DNA of 64,000 nucleotides from Diphasiastrum complanatum (taxonomy: Eukaryota; Streptophyta; Lycopodiopsida; Lycopodiales; Lycopodiaceae). Both the position numbers and the translations under genes were made by a program. A model generated the notes under the pieces. That model did no database searches. It worked only from the letters and a program-made list of their open reading frames with translations, and was not told the DNA's origin. The stretch spans positions 14,783,471 through 14,847,470 of the forward strand of contig CM055113.1 in assembly GCA_029204225.1 (NCBI GenBank), written 5' to 3'. Below are positions 36,302 to 50,982 of this stretch, one piece after another. The stretch's first letter is position 1. Each line of letters opens with the position of its first letter.

Positions 36302-36612
36302 TACTCGTCTATTACTTGCTCTTGAATTTTTGAGATTTCTTGCTTATTTGTAGCATTCTTACTCGCTCTTTTTCCCACAAACTCTGTTAGCCTTCTCCTA
36401 TCAAATAATATACTCGCCGTTTTACTCATGCTTTTACCAGCAGCATTACTTGCACGTATAAAAAAAATTAATTTTACTTGGCCTATTACTTGAGATTTGA
36501 GATTTCTCACTTATTTTGCACCATATTTACTCGCGTTTTTTTCCGCAAACTTCGTTGGCCTTCTCCTACAAAATAATTACTCATTGGTTTACTCACGGTA
36601 TTACTTGGTTGG
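36302..36612 (+). repeat. Tandem duplication, about 180-bp period
   Basis: Unit 1 (about 36313-36440) and unit 2 (about 36487-36612) share GAGATTTCT, TTACTCGC, TTTTTCC(C/G)CAAAC and GCCTTCTCCTA in the same order. Confidence 0.75.
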
Positions 36613-36656
36613 AAAAAAAAAAAAACTTAGTTTTTTCTTACTCTTCCTTTTTACTC

Positions 36657-36657
<1 letters not shown>

Positions 36658-36688
<31 letters not shown>
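36658..36688. repeat. Poly-C run (31 C)
   Basis: Homopolymer of 31 C; an i-motif/G-quadruplex-prone site. The length may be an assembly artefact. Confidence 0.9.
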
Positions 36689-38985
36689 TTTCCAATTTTT
36701 GTTTAAAGGCTAGATAATTAAGTCTAAATGTTAGGTAAGCATAGTTTAGGTAGACTAAGATTCTCTTTAGAATTAGATAGGTTAAGAGGTAGAATTAGTT
36801 CAACTCTATAGCCTAGGTTAATCAGTTTAGTCAGCTTAGGACCATTCATGTTTAATTGCATAGGTATTGATAATATAGGAGGTCTTGCTAATTAGGATTT
36901 GACAATAAGCACGTAGGTAGATGTTATGATCAGTTAGGATAATTAGATAGATTAAGGTATGTTAGTCAACCCTTAAAACTTCTAGGTTTAGAAAGTCTCA
37001 TCTAGGTAGGTCGTTAATCAATTCCCTAGTTAGAATTTTTCTGGTAGAGTGATGTATGCCTTAGAAATAATCGTCAAGATAAATACTCCATACAGACCCC
37101 ATACATATTCTTGTATATATCCCTATACTATTATTTTTTGACTTCTTGTAAATTTTTAATTGTACTATGAGACAAAAGAAAAAGGGCCACCCTATAAAGC
37201 ATTTTTAGATATCAAAGAAAGAGGTGGTTATCAATTACCAACAAATGTCGAGGACCTCAACAAGCGAGAACCGACAAACCTTATCACTCTTCTACATCCT
37301 CAACCACTTCACGCAACATCTAGAGCTGCTAAAAAAATATCTTATAGCTTTGGCCAAAATTAGGGTTGATCTAGCATACCATTCCATTCCAAGAAGACAA
37401 GCATGACATGCCCTAAAGACTCCCAACGTTGGGGCATACAATTGGCCCAAGATCCACTCATCAAATGGTTGGGCTAATTCAGTCGATTTTGTACGAGCCC
37501 TAAACGGATTCTAGATGACGCGACTAATTCTCTTTCTAATTATTGTACTTGGTTGATTCCTACAATGACCACTCGAGTTAAAATACGATCTTGATGGAAG
37601 TGTAGATAATTTTTTAATCTCTTTATGTATAAAAATTAAAATTTTCAAACAACACTCACAAGGATATGGATAGATTAATTACGTCTATTTTCAATATTTT
37701 TGTCAAATGATGCCTCTATGATTAATTTTGAGGATTCATGTGACCATTTAATAGAATTTTACTTTAATATGTCAATTTTGTTTGAGTGAATAAATATCTT
37801 CAATGTTCTTTCAATACATGCTTTAATTGCCCCCAACCCCCAAATCTCAAAAAAAGAAAGAAAGAGAAAAATGGCTCATTTGGTTGTGGGTTTCTTTCAT
37901 TTCCAATGGCAACCTATTGCACAATAATGAAGAATCTAACTTACATCAATACGCATACAAGTGGTTGTATTGCCTCCCATTAATTTAAGCTTCATAAATA
38001 TATATTAAAAAATCAAACCTTTGTTATAAGCTTTTATTTCAAAAATATAACATAGATTTCAAAATTTTATTTTTGAACGGACTAAATGACAATTGAGATA
38101 AGATAAAAAAAAAATAAGAAATTTATTTTAAAAAATGTTATTTTAGAATTTGAAAATGCTGTAATGTATATCAACTATCTTATTGGAAGAATAGTGATTC
38201 ATAAAGCCAAAAAAAAAAAAAAAAACAAACTTACGTCTTTTTTGATATAATTCTTATACGATTTATTTATTTTATATTATTTTACTATTGAGAAACTAAT
38301 TCTTTTCACCTGACTTTTTTCTTTCATTTTTGAGTGGTTTTCTCAAAGTTTGTAGTATTTTAACAATGTCTAATTTTTTTTGTGAAACACTTTTCTGGAC
38401 AAAGTGAAATTCACAAAAATTGTCACTCTTTTTAAGGATTGTGATCATTTCAAAAGATTCCATGTCACTTTTATTTGCTTACCCAATGCCTACTCCATTG
38501 TCAAAGTTAACCATTCTGTTTGCTTTTATAATACGCAAACCAGCTACACTTATGTTTGATTTGTTTAACCATGACAATTATGGTGTATTTTTGTGAACCA
38601 TAATTGTAGACGTGTAAATAAATGCTCTTAAGATCATAAATCAATCACAACGATCAATCAAGCATTAGAGCTTGCACTAGTAGACAACAAAAACCCCAAA
38701 ACTAGTCTCAAATTTTTGAACAATTTCACTTTGTTGGCAATTAATCCTAGAATTCAATGATCACAAAGCAAAGTATATTCATGAAAATTTGAAATGTAAA
38801 AACTGCAAGATTTTCTTGACTACTTTTGGTCATTTATGAATAGCTTTGCATGGCAAGTGGACCAAGGGCTCTACTTTGATCTATTATAACTATTTTTTAT
38901 ATAGTAAGGCCATTTAACATATGTCACCATCATGTAAAAATTGAGTCAAGCTTGCCTTGTAATGGAGAGAATTGAACCTCCTATT
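36689..38985. other. AT-rich DNA without recognisable gene
   Basis: Short frames only; poly-A runs near 38110 and 38210. A TTAGGT-rich stretch at 36720-37050 has no clear periodicity. Confidence 0.45.
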
Positions 38986-39789
38986 TGTTGGAAAAATAAG
39001 TTGTATCTCTGTCGAATAACTAATTGAAAACGATAGTTCGATTAACTATTCAACAATGATAGGTCGATAGTGGACAATAGAAATGATAGTTAATGTAATA
39101 CCAAAAAACTAATTTGATACTACCATAAACACAACTTATTATCACTCACGAGTGTGAAAAATGAACGATAGAAAAAGATCACATTCTTGTCAATTTTCAA
39201 AGCTCAGATCATAATAGCTTCAATAATAGAGTAACACTAGAACAAGATAAGTCATGTGTCGAATTGCTAAATTCAATATGTATTGCAAAATGATGAAAAA
39301 TACATCTGTTGTCTCCTTTGATTGCACTATAATAATAGTGCATCTAATTTTGCTATAAATTTCACTCTTACACAAGCTATAATCATGATAGCTTATTAAT
39401 GATTAGTCTATGCCTATGGCAAAAAATAGAGGAGAACAAGAAGAATGAATATTGATGAACAATTACTAAAATTGAACTTATTGAAATGAACTGATCTAAT
39501 AATCTATTTATAGTGTTGATGGCACAGCCCTAATGGAATGCGTCGTTATCCACCTAGCAGGTGCCACATGGAGCTACAGAATTGGACTTGAAATATCTAG
39601 TGGATAAGACTCCACTATCAAATCTGCTTTAGTCATTATTCAGTAACCCTCAACAATTATTTCCACTCTGTGTCGACAATACATGTATTTCTATAAATGA
39701 TCTCAAATCCTTCGCCACTATCTCGACAATGTGAGTAAAACTGCAAAGTAGTTCCACATTACAAATAAATTTTAGGAATGTTCCTAACA
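38986..39789 (-). mobile_element. Copia 3' LTR, about 0.8 kb
   Basis: Plus strand begins TGTTGGAAAAATAAG and ends GGAATGTTCCTAACA, so the ends form the short inverted repeat TGTTxGGAA/TTCCxAACA. On the minus strand the LTR follows a polypurine tract (TTAAGGGGGAG) and the RNase H gene directly, as expected for a 3' LTR. No matching 5' LTR in the window. Confidence 0.75.
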
Positions 39790-40050
39790 CTCCCCCTTAA
39801 TGTGAACTCATAAAAAATTGAGGTATTAAGTTGAGGATACTACTAAGCTTGGAATGATTGTCGAATGATAATGCTTTAGTATATATATCCATTGTCATGA
39901 ACTCTGTTCTGCAAAAGATTAGAACAATTTCCCTTTCGAGTACCTTGCTTTACAAAATGATACTTTATCTCAATGTGCTTGCTCCGAGAATGATCCCTTA
40001 GATTAACATATAAAGCAATTGTAATCAAGTTGTCACAAAAGCAACCTTTG
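39790..40050 (-). mobile_element. Copia RNase H C-terminus and polypurine tract
   Basis: Minus-strand frame reads CDNLITIALYVNLRDHSRSK and HIEIKYHFVKQGTRKGN, the copia RNase H block (family: CDN.SAI.LA.NPV.H.R.KHI...YHF.RE). Then a degraded tail and the purine tract at 39790-39801. Confidence 0.82.
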
Positions 40051-41035
40051 ACTAAGATTAAGTATTATAAGAGAAGATATTTTTATAGATTGAAAATATG
40101 TTTTATCAATAAAAGAATGTATACAAATATACTCCTCATGCTGAGGTTAGGATATTAGAGAAGATTGTATATCTCTACATATTCTTGCTTAGAATACCAA
40201 ATTAGCATCATTTTTAAAACAAGCTATCACTAGATTAGAATATTTGTATCAAAAGTAGGCCTTCACGAGTTCTGATAGAATCTAGTGCAATATGTAGATC
40301 ACATCACACAATTACCATAGCTACTCCTCACAAGCTCTCAAAGATGGCACACAAAAGTTATGTATATTACAAAGAACACTGTACATATAGGAAATCCCTA
40401 ACTACATGAAAGGACAGGTGTCCTAAAATTGGCCTACCACCTGTGGGGCCCAACATGGCCAAAATCGACCGCAACAAACTCAAGACATGCCCCTGAGTAT
40501 AGCAAGTACTGTATATAACTCTGTACAGGCTAATTTTTCCTATGTGTGGCTACTCAGCTAACCCAAGTAGTCGGCTACAGGATCAGTGCCCAATCAATAT
40601 ATCCCAACGGGTTACATCCCGATCACAACCACATATAGTAAAGCAAATAAACTGTACAGTAATTACATCATCACATTTATAGCTTATACTAATGAATCGG
40701 ATTAGAACTGATTTCTAACTCTCTCCCTTCAGCTCAAATGTGATAGGAGTAAAGAAATACAAACTGTAGCAATGTTTGGAGTGTCCAAAAAATGTTATGC
40801 ATGTCCATGTTGCCTTGTACTTGAATCACACTCAAGCACACCAACAAACCACTAGGTTTGACTCACAAAGTGTCATCTAAACAAATGCTCACAACATGAA
40901 ATGCTACAAGAAAAATCATTTGGAGAACTTAAAAGCATGTTTGCTAGCTTAGTACCTCCTCCTACTCCTCTCACTCCACTTTAAGCTTCAGTTCCAACTC
41001 CATACTTAGTTTCAGTACCCAGTGTATCTCCGTTA
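40051..41035. other. Unassigned, possibly copia internal or LTR sequence
   Basis: No motif readable on either strand. Composition becomes less AT-rich at 40330-40640. Confidence 0.35.
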
Positions 41036-42057
41036 CCTGTACCTCCCCAGTTTATTTAAAGATTTGAACTGACCAATCTTTAACGGAGAATAAAAGGACA
41101 GAAATACCGATATTATTCAAACCTTTCTTAGCAAATGGACAAACATAAATGCATTGAAACAAACTCCAGACCATTTACAAGCCTTAGAAGCTAGCTTATC
41201 CCTAGGTCTCATGGCCTACAAATGGTGGCTGAACCTCCAGGAGACTAGGCAGACCCTCTAGTCATGGAAGGCTTTCAAGGAAGCCTTCGACCTACCAGAG
41301 TTCTTGCCGGCCAATGAACTTGATAGGGCTTGGGAGGCTTGAGAAAAGTTAGTCATGGACAAATTCCTAACTCAATATATATCACAGTATAGAAAATCTA
41401 TTCTTAAACTTAAAAACGTTGATGACTATTAGAAAGTCAGGGGCTTTGTCCATGGGCTTCGAGACAAGTATAAGGTGGAAGTTCAGCGTAACTCACCTAC
41501 TACTCTTGAATATGCAATTAAGTTTGCCCAAATCTATGATGACTCATTGGGCAGACAAAAAGCCAAACAATCTATCACTGATAAGACTTCTCAGTCAACC
41601 TCCTCATTTAAGAAATAATTTTTTAAACGAAAAAAATTTGATAAATCTAATGAAGGTTTTCGGAAACTCTACAATCATTCAACCATAAAAAACTGAAGAT
41701 TATGAAAAAGCAACACAAGAATGGTTATGTTTTGTTTGTATGGGTAAAGGACATACAGTTAGACAATGCCCTAAAGGACCCTTCTATAAAAAGAAATATA
41801 ACAAGCAAGTACACCTAGTTCAAACCGTGAGTTTCTCCACTGATTCAGAAGCTACTGAAATAGAGGTGTTCCATGAAGACCATGAGCACCATTGTCAGTT
41901 GACCACTACTATGCTAGGGAGACCCTCCAGCTTTGGGCCTCATGACCTAGTACGCATGCATGGGAAATTAGTAAGAGTAATGGTGGATGATGGGGCAACC
42001 CATAATTTCATCAATTACACCCTAGTCAAAAAAACTACAGCTTCCATAAACACCTAG
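41036..42057 (+). mobile_element. Ty3/gypsy gag-protease remnant
   Basis: Retrotransposon gag: ASLSLGLMAYKWW, SWKAFKEAFDLPEFLPANEL, MDKFLTQYISQYRKSILKL, GFVHGLRDKYKVEVQRNSPT and TLEYAIKFAQIYDDSLGRQ, then one knuckle-like CFVC..KGHTVRQCP at about 41730-41770, then a retropepsin core VRVMVDDGATHNFINYTLV (DSGATHNFI in intact relatives, here with Asp for Ser). Several stops and one frameshift. Reverse transcriptase is missing. Confidence 0.83.
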
Positions 42058-42254
42058 TCAACATAGGTATATAGTTTCTTTGGCGAAGGGTCAGGATAAG
42101 ACAATGTGAGAAACCTGGTTATCCAATGATATTTAGATAAGGTAGCCAGAACCACCAAGCCCAAGGGAAAAATGTAATAAATCTAATAGATCTACTCCCA
42201 AATGATTCATAGCCTTCCTCCCTTGTCTGCTTTGACTAGTGTCGAATGCTCAGA

Positions 42255-42520
42255 TTATTCTGATTTTCCACTTGATATTTCTACGTTTGGATAGGAGTGA
42301 TCTACTCTTCTTTTCTCCATAATGACCGCATCTTGACAGATTTGTGGCAGTGAAGTGTAGGATGCAAACTTTTTCATATCGGACTTGATCTTGTTGAGTA
42401 GTCTGATATAGTAGTTCTTCATTATGGTCTCTGAGCTCAGTAGATCATTGTCTTTCACCAAATTGCACAGTCGCATGGTATATTGTTGAACTGTCTCATC
42501 AAGAAACATCTGAAATGAAG
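42255..42520 (-). mobile_element. Gag-like fragment, opposite strand
   Basis: Minus-strand frame MFLDETVQQYTMRLCNLVKD ... YYIRLLNKIKSDMKKFASYT resembles the helical part of gypsy gag (E.V..Y..R...L). No other domain. Confidence 0.55.
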
Positions 42521-43429
42521 CTAATCAGACAAACTCGGTAGTCATGGCTGGAATGCAGTGTAGTCTTGATGTAAGAGATTGTTTCAGGGGTTGCACAAGT
42601 GTGGTGTCCCACTTTTTAAAAAAAAAAATTAATAATAATAATTTTTTAATGAAAAACGGACAAATTTTTACAAGGAAGAGTAGAAGGAGCGCAAATACAA
42701 GGAAAATGGCTCCCTCTTATAGATTTGAGAGGTGAGCCCCCTCATGGTGGTTGGCTCTTGAAGTTCCATCAGGATCACTATCGTGATCGTCAAAGATCAC
42801 TTTGTGTTTCCTAACTCAGGAACTTTATAAAAGCTAAGTTTAAAATACTTTACTGAATAATTGTGTTGCATGGCATTTATTAGCCTAAGGCCCAATGTTG
42901 GACCAACTGGTCGCCTGTTTCTAATATATCCAGCTCTCTACTTCAGTTATGTAGTGTTTGGGCTTATTGTAGTCGTTCTCAGAATCGGACAACATAGAGT
43001 TTTCTCCCCTCTATTAGCATGTAAAATGGAGTGCAAGAGGTTCCTTTTTATTCTTGGGGAGGCCCTTGCCCCTTTTGTTCTATTGGCTACTTCTTGGAAG
43101 GGAGAAATTATATTCCTAACCCTTCAAAAGAAACACATCTAAATCTAAGGTGCACAAAGAAGCACACTCCACCTACCACCACTTTGACTTTGACTAGTAC
43201 TTAGGACTTAAACAAAACTTAATCAACTTAGACTTTGGGCATTGTGACCCAATCTTTTGTTTGATATCTTAAATAACAATCAACCAATGATTTAGAATTA
43301 AAAAAGTGTAAATATAATTTTATAAAAAGACAGATGCAATACCATCACCTCACAAATTTTGATATTGGTATATAATTTATGGAATAAAAAAAGATGTTGG
43401 TCTCTCATGATCTATTGTCAATAGACTTA
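42521..43429. other. No recognisable gene
   Basis: A 93-codon frame at 42861-43142 has hydrophobic stretches but no similarity that I recognise; it is probably chance. Confidence 0.4.
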
Positions 43430-44560
43430 TGAAATGAGATGTTATAAAAGTGGATTGCAACAACAACTATTATAGATCCAAGAAAACATCATTTTATTGG
43501 GAGATATCCCTCTTGGCAATGTACTAATAACCATCTGCATACATTGAAAATGGCTTTCATATATTTTATCTGGTTTACTACAAATGACATTAATTTAAAA
43601 TCATTGATTTTCATCATAGTAGAACTATTTTGCTATAAGTTACCTTCGACTTCCAAATGTCTTGGCCTATGTGCAAGATAGGTGTTTGGGAGTAGGAAAA
43701 ATCAATAGCATGTTCTCCTTGTAATCTAAGGACTCTAATATCCAAACAAAAAAAATCTATTTTTTAAATGGATGTTTTTGTACCTCTGTGAAAATTTTGT
43801 AGCTTTGATACAAGAGACAAAAGTAATGTATAAGGGAGCAAACTCACTCTTGACATTGTCAAGTGCAAGTTGATTGACTCTATAGATTTATAATAATACT
43901 TTATAGTTTGAGTCAAGATGCAACTCAAAGATATCAAATGAACAAAAATAATTTTCTAAGTACCAAGTTCAAGTTGCTGATCCGTGTACTTAGAAAATAA
44001 CAAAACTATGTGAAAACTCGTTTTCAAAATTTTCAAGTTGCAGCAATTGGACCTTTATAGTTTTAAATGAATTTTTCTCTTTTGGCTTAACTAGAATAGC
44101 ACTCAAAGCATATAAAATGAACAACGTTTTAGTGAAGACAAGGTCAAGTACCTTGACTTGCATAAATTCAATCTAATGCCTTATAGGCTCGCCCAAGATA
44201 CAACTTAAAGAACATCAAATAAATAAACCCAGTTTTACTTAGAATCAACTATAAAACACATATATGCTTGATATCATTGAGAGGTAATGACATTGTACAT
44301 GTTGCATTTAAGTCAATTTAATAAGCATTAAGCATAAAAAAGAAGGAAACGTAGGTTTCATTTGTTATCCTATCTTAGAATTTCATTCAACACAATAAGA
44401 TAATGAGCAATTTGATATGTAGTCAACTTTGAAGTCTTCAACCAAGAGTTTCAGCATGCATAGTGTGGGTCATATGCTACAAGTTTCCTAGTCGTGCTAT
44501 GTGCAACCAATAGTAGGTGCATGCTTACATTGATTTTTGAGCAACAAATGTTCATATATT
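43430..44560 (+). repeat. Diverged long direct repeat, copy 1
   Basis: Matches 45.79-46.96 kb in the same order: TATAGATCCAAGAAAACATC / TATAGATTCAAAACAACATT; AGTGCAAGTTG.TTGA..CTATAGATT; a block with CTTATAGGCTCGCCCAAGATAC / TTTATAGGCTTGCCTAGAATAC; and TATGTGCAACCAATAGTAGG / CATGTGCAACCAAGGTTAGG. Identity is perhaps 65-70 percent by eye. Non-coding. Confidence 0.7.
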
Positions 44561-45789
44561 TCTAATTTTCTTATCATGCAAAATTTTTAAGCACAAACCA
44601 TAAGTAGCCAATAACATTTGCTTCGAGAGTATACAAAATACCCCCCATCTTCAAGATAATAGGCAATCATAATAATATATGAATTCATACATCAAATTGT
44701 GTGAAACAAAAATGGTTTTTAAAGTAACAAGAGGCCTTTGGCAATAATTTTCCATGAAAACGACTAAGTTTATCAGTCTTACATTTCTTCAACTGTACAA
44801 ATTTGGCCAACCAATTCAACTAGCCATCCTTCATTTTCCATTTGAAGTTGCACTAGTTTTGCACAAAATCCTGACTTTTGATGATTAACACAAGCATCCT
44901 TATGATTGAGACTCTATGGATTCTTTGCAAATTTTCACCTCCAAGCCCAATTAATAGTAGGATATATTGTATATATCAAACTATATGTATGTTTGTCATG
45001 TTTTCATATCTTGGACAACTTGTTATAATCTCCATCAAGAAACTACCTCAGAAATGAGATTTTTTTTTGGCTAAACCGTGAGTAACCACTAGGTCAATCC
45101 TCATCTAGCTTTTATCATTCATATCAACCTACAAAGTAACGTATAGAGAAATAAGATTTTTATTGATTCCTTTAATAAAAAATAACAACTTTTCACAAGT
45201 AATAACACCCTTCTAATGGACTTGAACCTTTGAAGCTACATAGCTACCTGAGTTAAGAACATCCTATTTTTCCTGAAAATTATTTTGGGATTGTCAATAA
45301 CTTCCCGTATCCAATACATCCAAAAATGATCTTAGACTACATTTAATCTTTTTTTTTCATTAGCATATTTTATTAAACTTCTAAGTCCTATATACCTAGT
45401 TCTTCAATTTTCATTAGAGCAGCACAAACCTTATAGTCAACCAAATGCATAGCTACAACAAAAGTTTTGAGTTGATTGGCTGACAAGTCTTACTAGCTTC
45501 AATAGGATTTGGGGCATAGATAATAATCTAGGTATTGAAAGAAAAGACTAAATAGCCCACAAAGAAAAAACCTCCAAAAAGCCAAGCTTTTCTTTTGGAA
45601 GATCATTAAAAATAGGTGTTTCTACCATGTAAAGGTTAAATAGAATGTTTGAATTAAATTAGGCCTATCCAACTTTTGGAACAACCCAAGAAATAATTTT
45701 TCTACTCTTTTTTTCTTTTTTTTGAAAGTAAGCGCTGGGGCATATATTAACAAAGAGAAATTTTACAGTTATACAATATTGGAGAGGAT
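44561..45789. other. AT-rich spacer between the two direct repeat copies
   Basis: No coding motif. If the copies were old LTRs this would be the internal region, but no gag, pol or primer-binding site is visible. Confidence 0.4.
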
Positions 45790-46960
45790 TTTTTTTTACT
45801 CTTCACAAGAGATATTCAAAGAATGGGTATTGCAACATCATTTGTTATAGATTCAAAACAACATTATGCTCTCTCTTGGTAATGTTAAGACAAACATGGG
45901 CACACATTTTGAACTGTTTTACTATATTCTATCTAGATTACTAGGAATAGTGTAATTTTTTACAAATCAACAATGGTTTTTTCCTTTTTTGATAAAGACT
46001 TTAATAATTTGCTATTTTGTTCATGGACATTTTGTAACTTTGTAAGATTTAGTTTTGATACAAAGAGAAAAAGAAAAAAGGAAAAAAAAGGAGAGAGGTG
46101 TGATAGCAAACTTATTCTTAATCGCGAGTGCAAGTTGCTTGACGCTATAGATTGATATGCATACCTTTCAAGCTTGAGGATACAACTCCAAGATATTATA
46201 TGAGCAAACAAAGTTTTTAGAGTAAGACACTCAAGCCACTTGATTTGTATTATTTAGGATACAACAAAAGCTTATGAAATGAACAAATTCATTTCCAAAA
46301 GTGTCAAACTAATGTTGTTTGATCTTTATATTTTCAAATTAATGGTTTATGGGTTTACTCATGATATGACTCAAAAGCATATTATATAAACAAAGCATAT
46401 AACATGAGCAAACACATTTTCGATGTTGCCAAGGTGAAGTTGAGTGATCTTATTGTATATGCCCAACTTGATTTTTATAGGCTTGCCTAGAATACCAGTT
46501 AAAGCATTAAAAATCAACAAGTTCATTGTCAAAAATCTTGGTCACTTTTGTGTGCGACCCACACTAGATTGAACTAGAACAAAGCTAGGCAATGTGTTCA
46601 ATTGTGTTTATGTAGATAATCAAGTTTTGTGGTATGAATACTTACAATCAAATACTAAAGTACTGATATGCATAACATCATGAAGAGGCATTGACGTTGT
46701 CCATTTGCATTCCATTCTTTCTTATAAAGAAAAGCATCAGAAAGAAGATCTAGTTTTTGTATGTTATCTTGTGTTAGAACTCCATAAAACACAAAAATTA
46801 AATAATGAGCCATGTGAGTTGTAAGTTTATGATGAAGTCAACTTTAATGTCTTTACAATGACTTCCATCACGCATAGCTTGGATCATATATTACAATCTT
46901 CCATGTGATGCCATGTGCAACCAAGGTTAGGTGCATGCCTAATGTATGATGGTGATGTGA
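45790..46960 (+). repeat. Diverged long direct repeat, copy 2
   Basis: Partner of 43.43-44.56 kb with an offset of about 2.4 kb. Copy 2 has an extra purine-rich stretch (about 46060-46095). Confidence 0.7.
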
Positions 46961-50250
<3,290 letters not shown>

Positions 50251-50982
50251 CTAGTGACATTTGCACCAGATAAAGCAGCTACTGTGGGACCATTAAGCCG
50301 ACCCATTATTGAAGGGCCATTGAACCAAGTGTAAAGGTCACGAATAGCTTTTTCCCACAAGCAGGCTCAATGTTTTATGGGTTCACTAACTCCACCAAAC
50401 CTTAACACAACATTAGAGGAGTTCTCAATATCAAAAAGACCCTTTAAGAAATGCCATGTAGGATATAGAAAAATATCAAAATAAAAAAAACAATATTGTT
50501 TATTTGCTTGCCCACACCACTCCCAAGGCCTCCCCAACTCCCAATGATCTAACCACAGTGTCTATAGTCACAGTTAAAAACTATTAACAGTTTGCAGTAT
50601 AACTTACTAAACTCAAAAATATTCCCTCCATTGGTTACGAAAAGGGCAATATTTTCAACAGATCTAGAATATGACCGCCATCCCCAAATTTGAATCAGAA
50701 AAAATTGCAAAATGTTTACATATGCATTCCTTCCACGAGAATGGAAATATGGGTGCCATCTCCAATTATGAACGCCATCACCACTTTGTAATGGAAATAT
50801 GAGCGCCAACTACCTATTGGAATGAAAAAAAGAGTGGCATTTCCAAATTTGAATCAAGCATACAAGCATGGAGTTTGGATTGATCGTACATAGTATATAA
50901 TATAATCAAAGATGAGTACTTTGCTTTGCTTCATAGAATCTGGTCATAGTACTTTGATGCAACTGATTACTCTATTATTTTT
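50251..50982. other. Left flank of the four-gene cassette, with loose repeats
   Basis: From 50650 to 50870 related words recur: GACCGCCATCCCCAAATTTGAATCA, GGTGCCATCTCCAATTATGA, GAGTGGCATTTCCAAATTTG, and GGAAATATG(G/A)G(T/C)G. These may be terminal or subterminal repeats of the cassette. I found no matching inverted copy at the right side. Confidence 0.45.

Noticed and set aside
36497-36713. Poly-proline proteins at the C-run
   Set aside because: Frames arise from the 31-base C homopolymer and have no other support.
43430-46960. Complete LTR retrotransposon bounded by the direct repeats
   Set aside because: Internal part is only about 1.2 kb with no gag or pol code, primer-binding site or polypurine tract that I can see.
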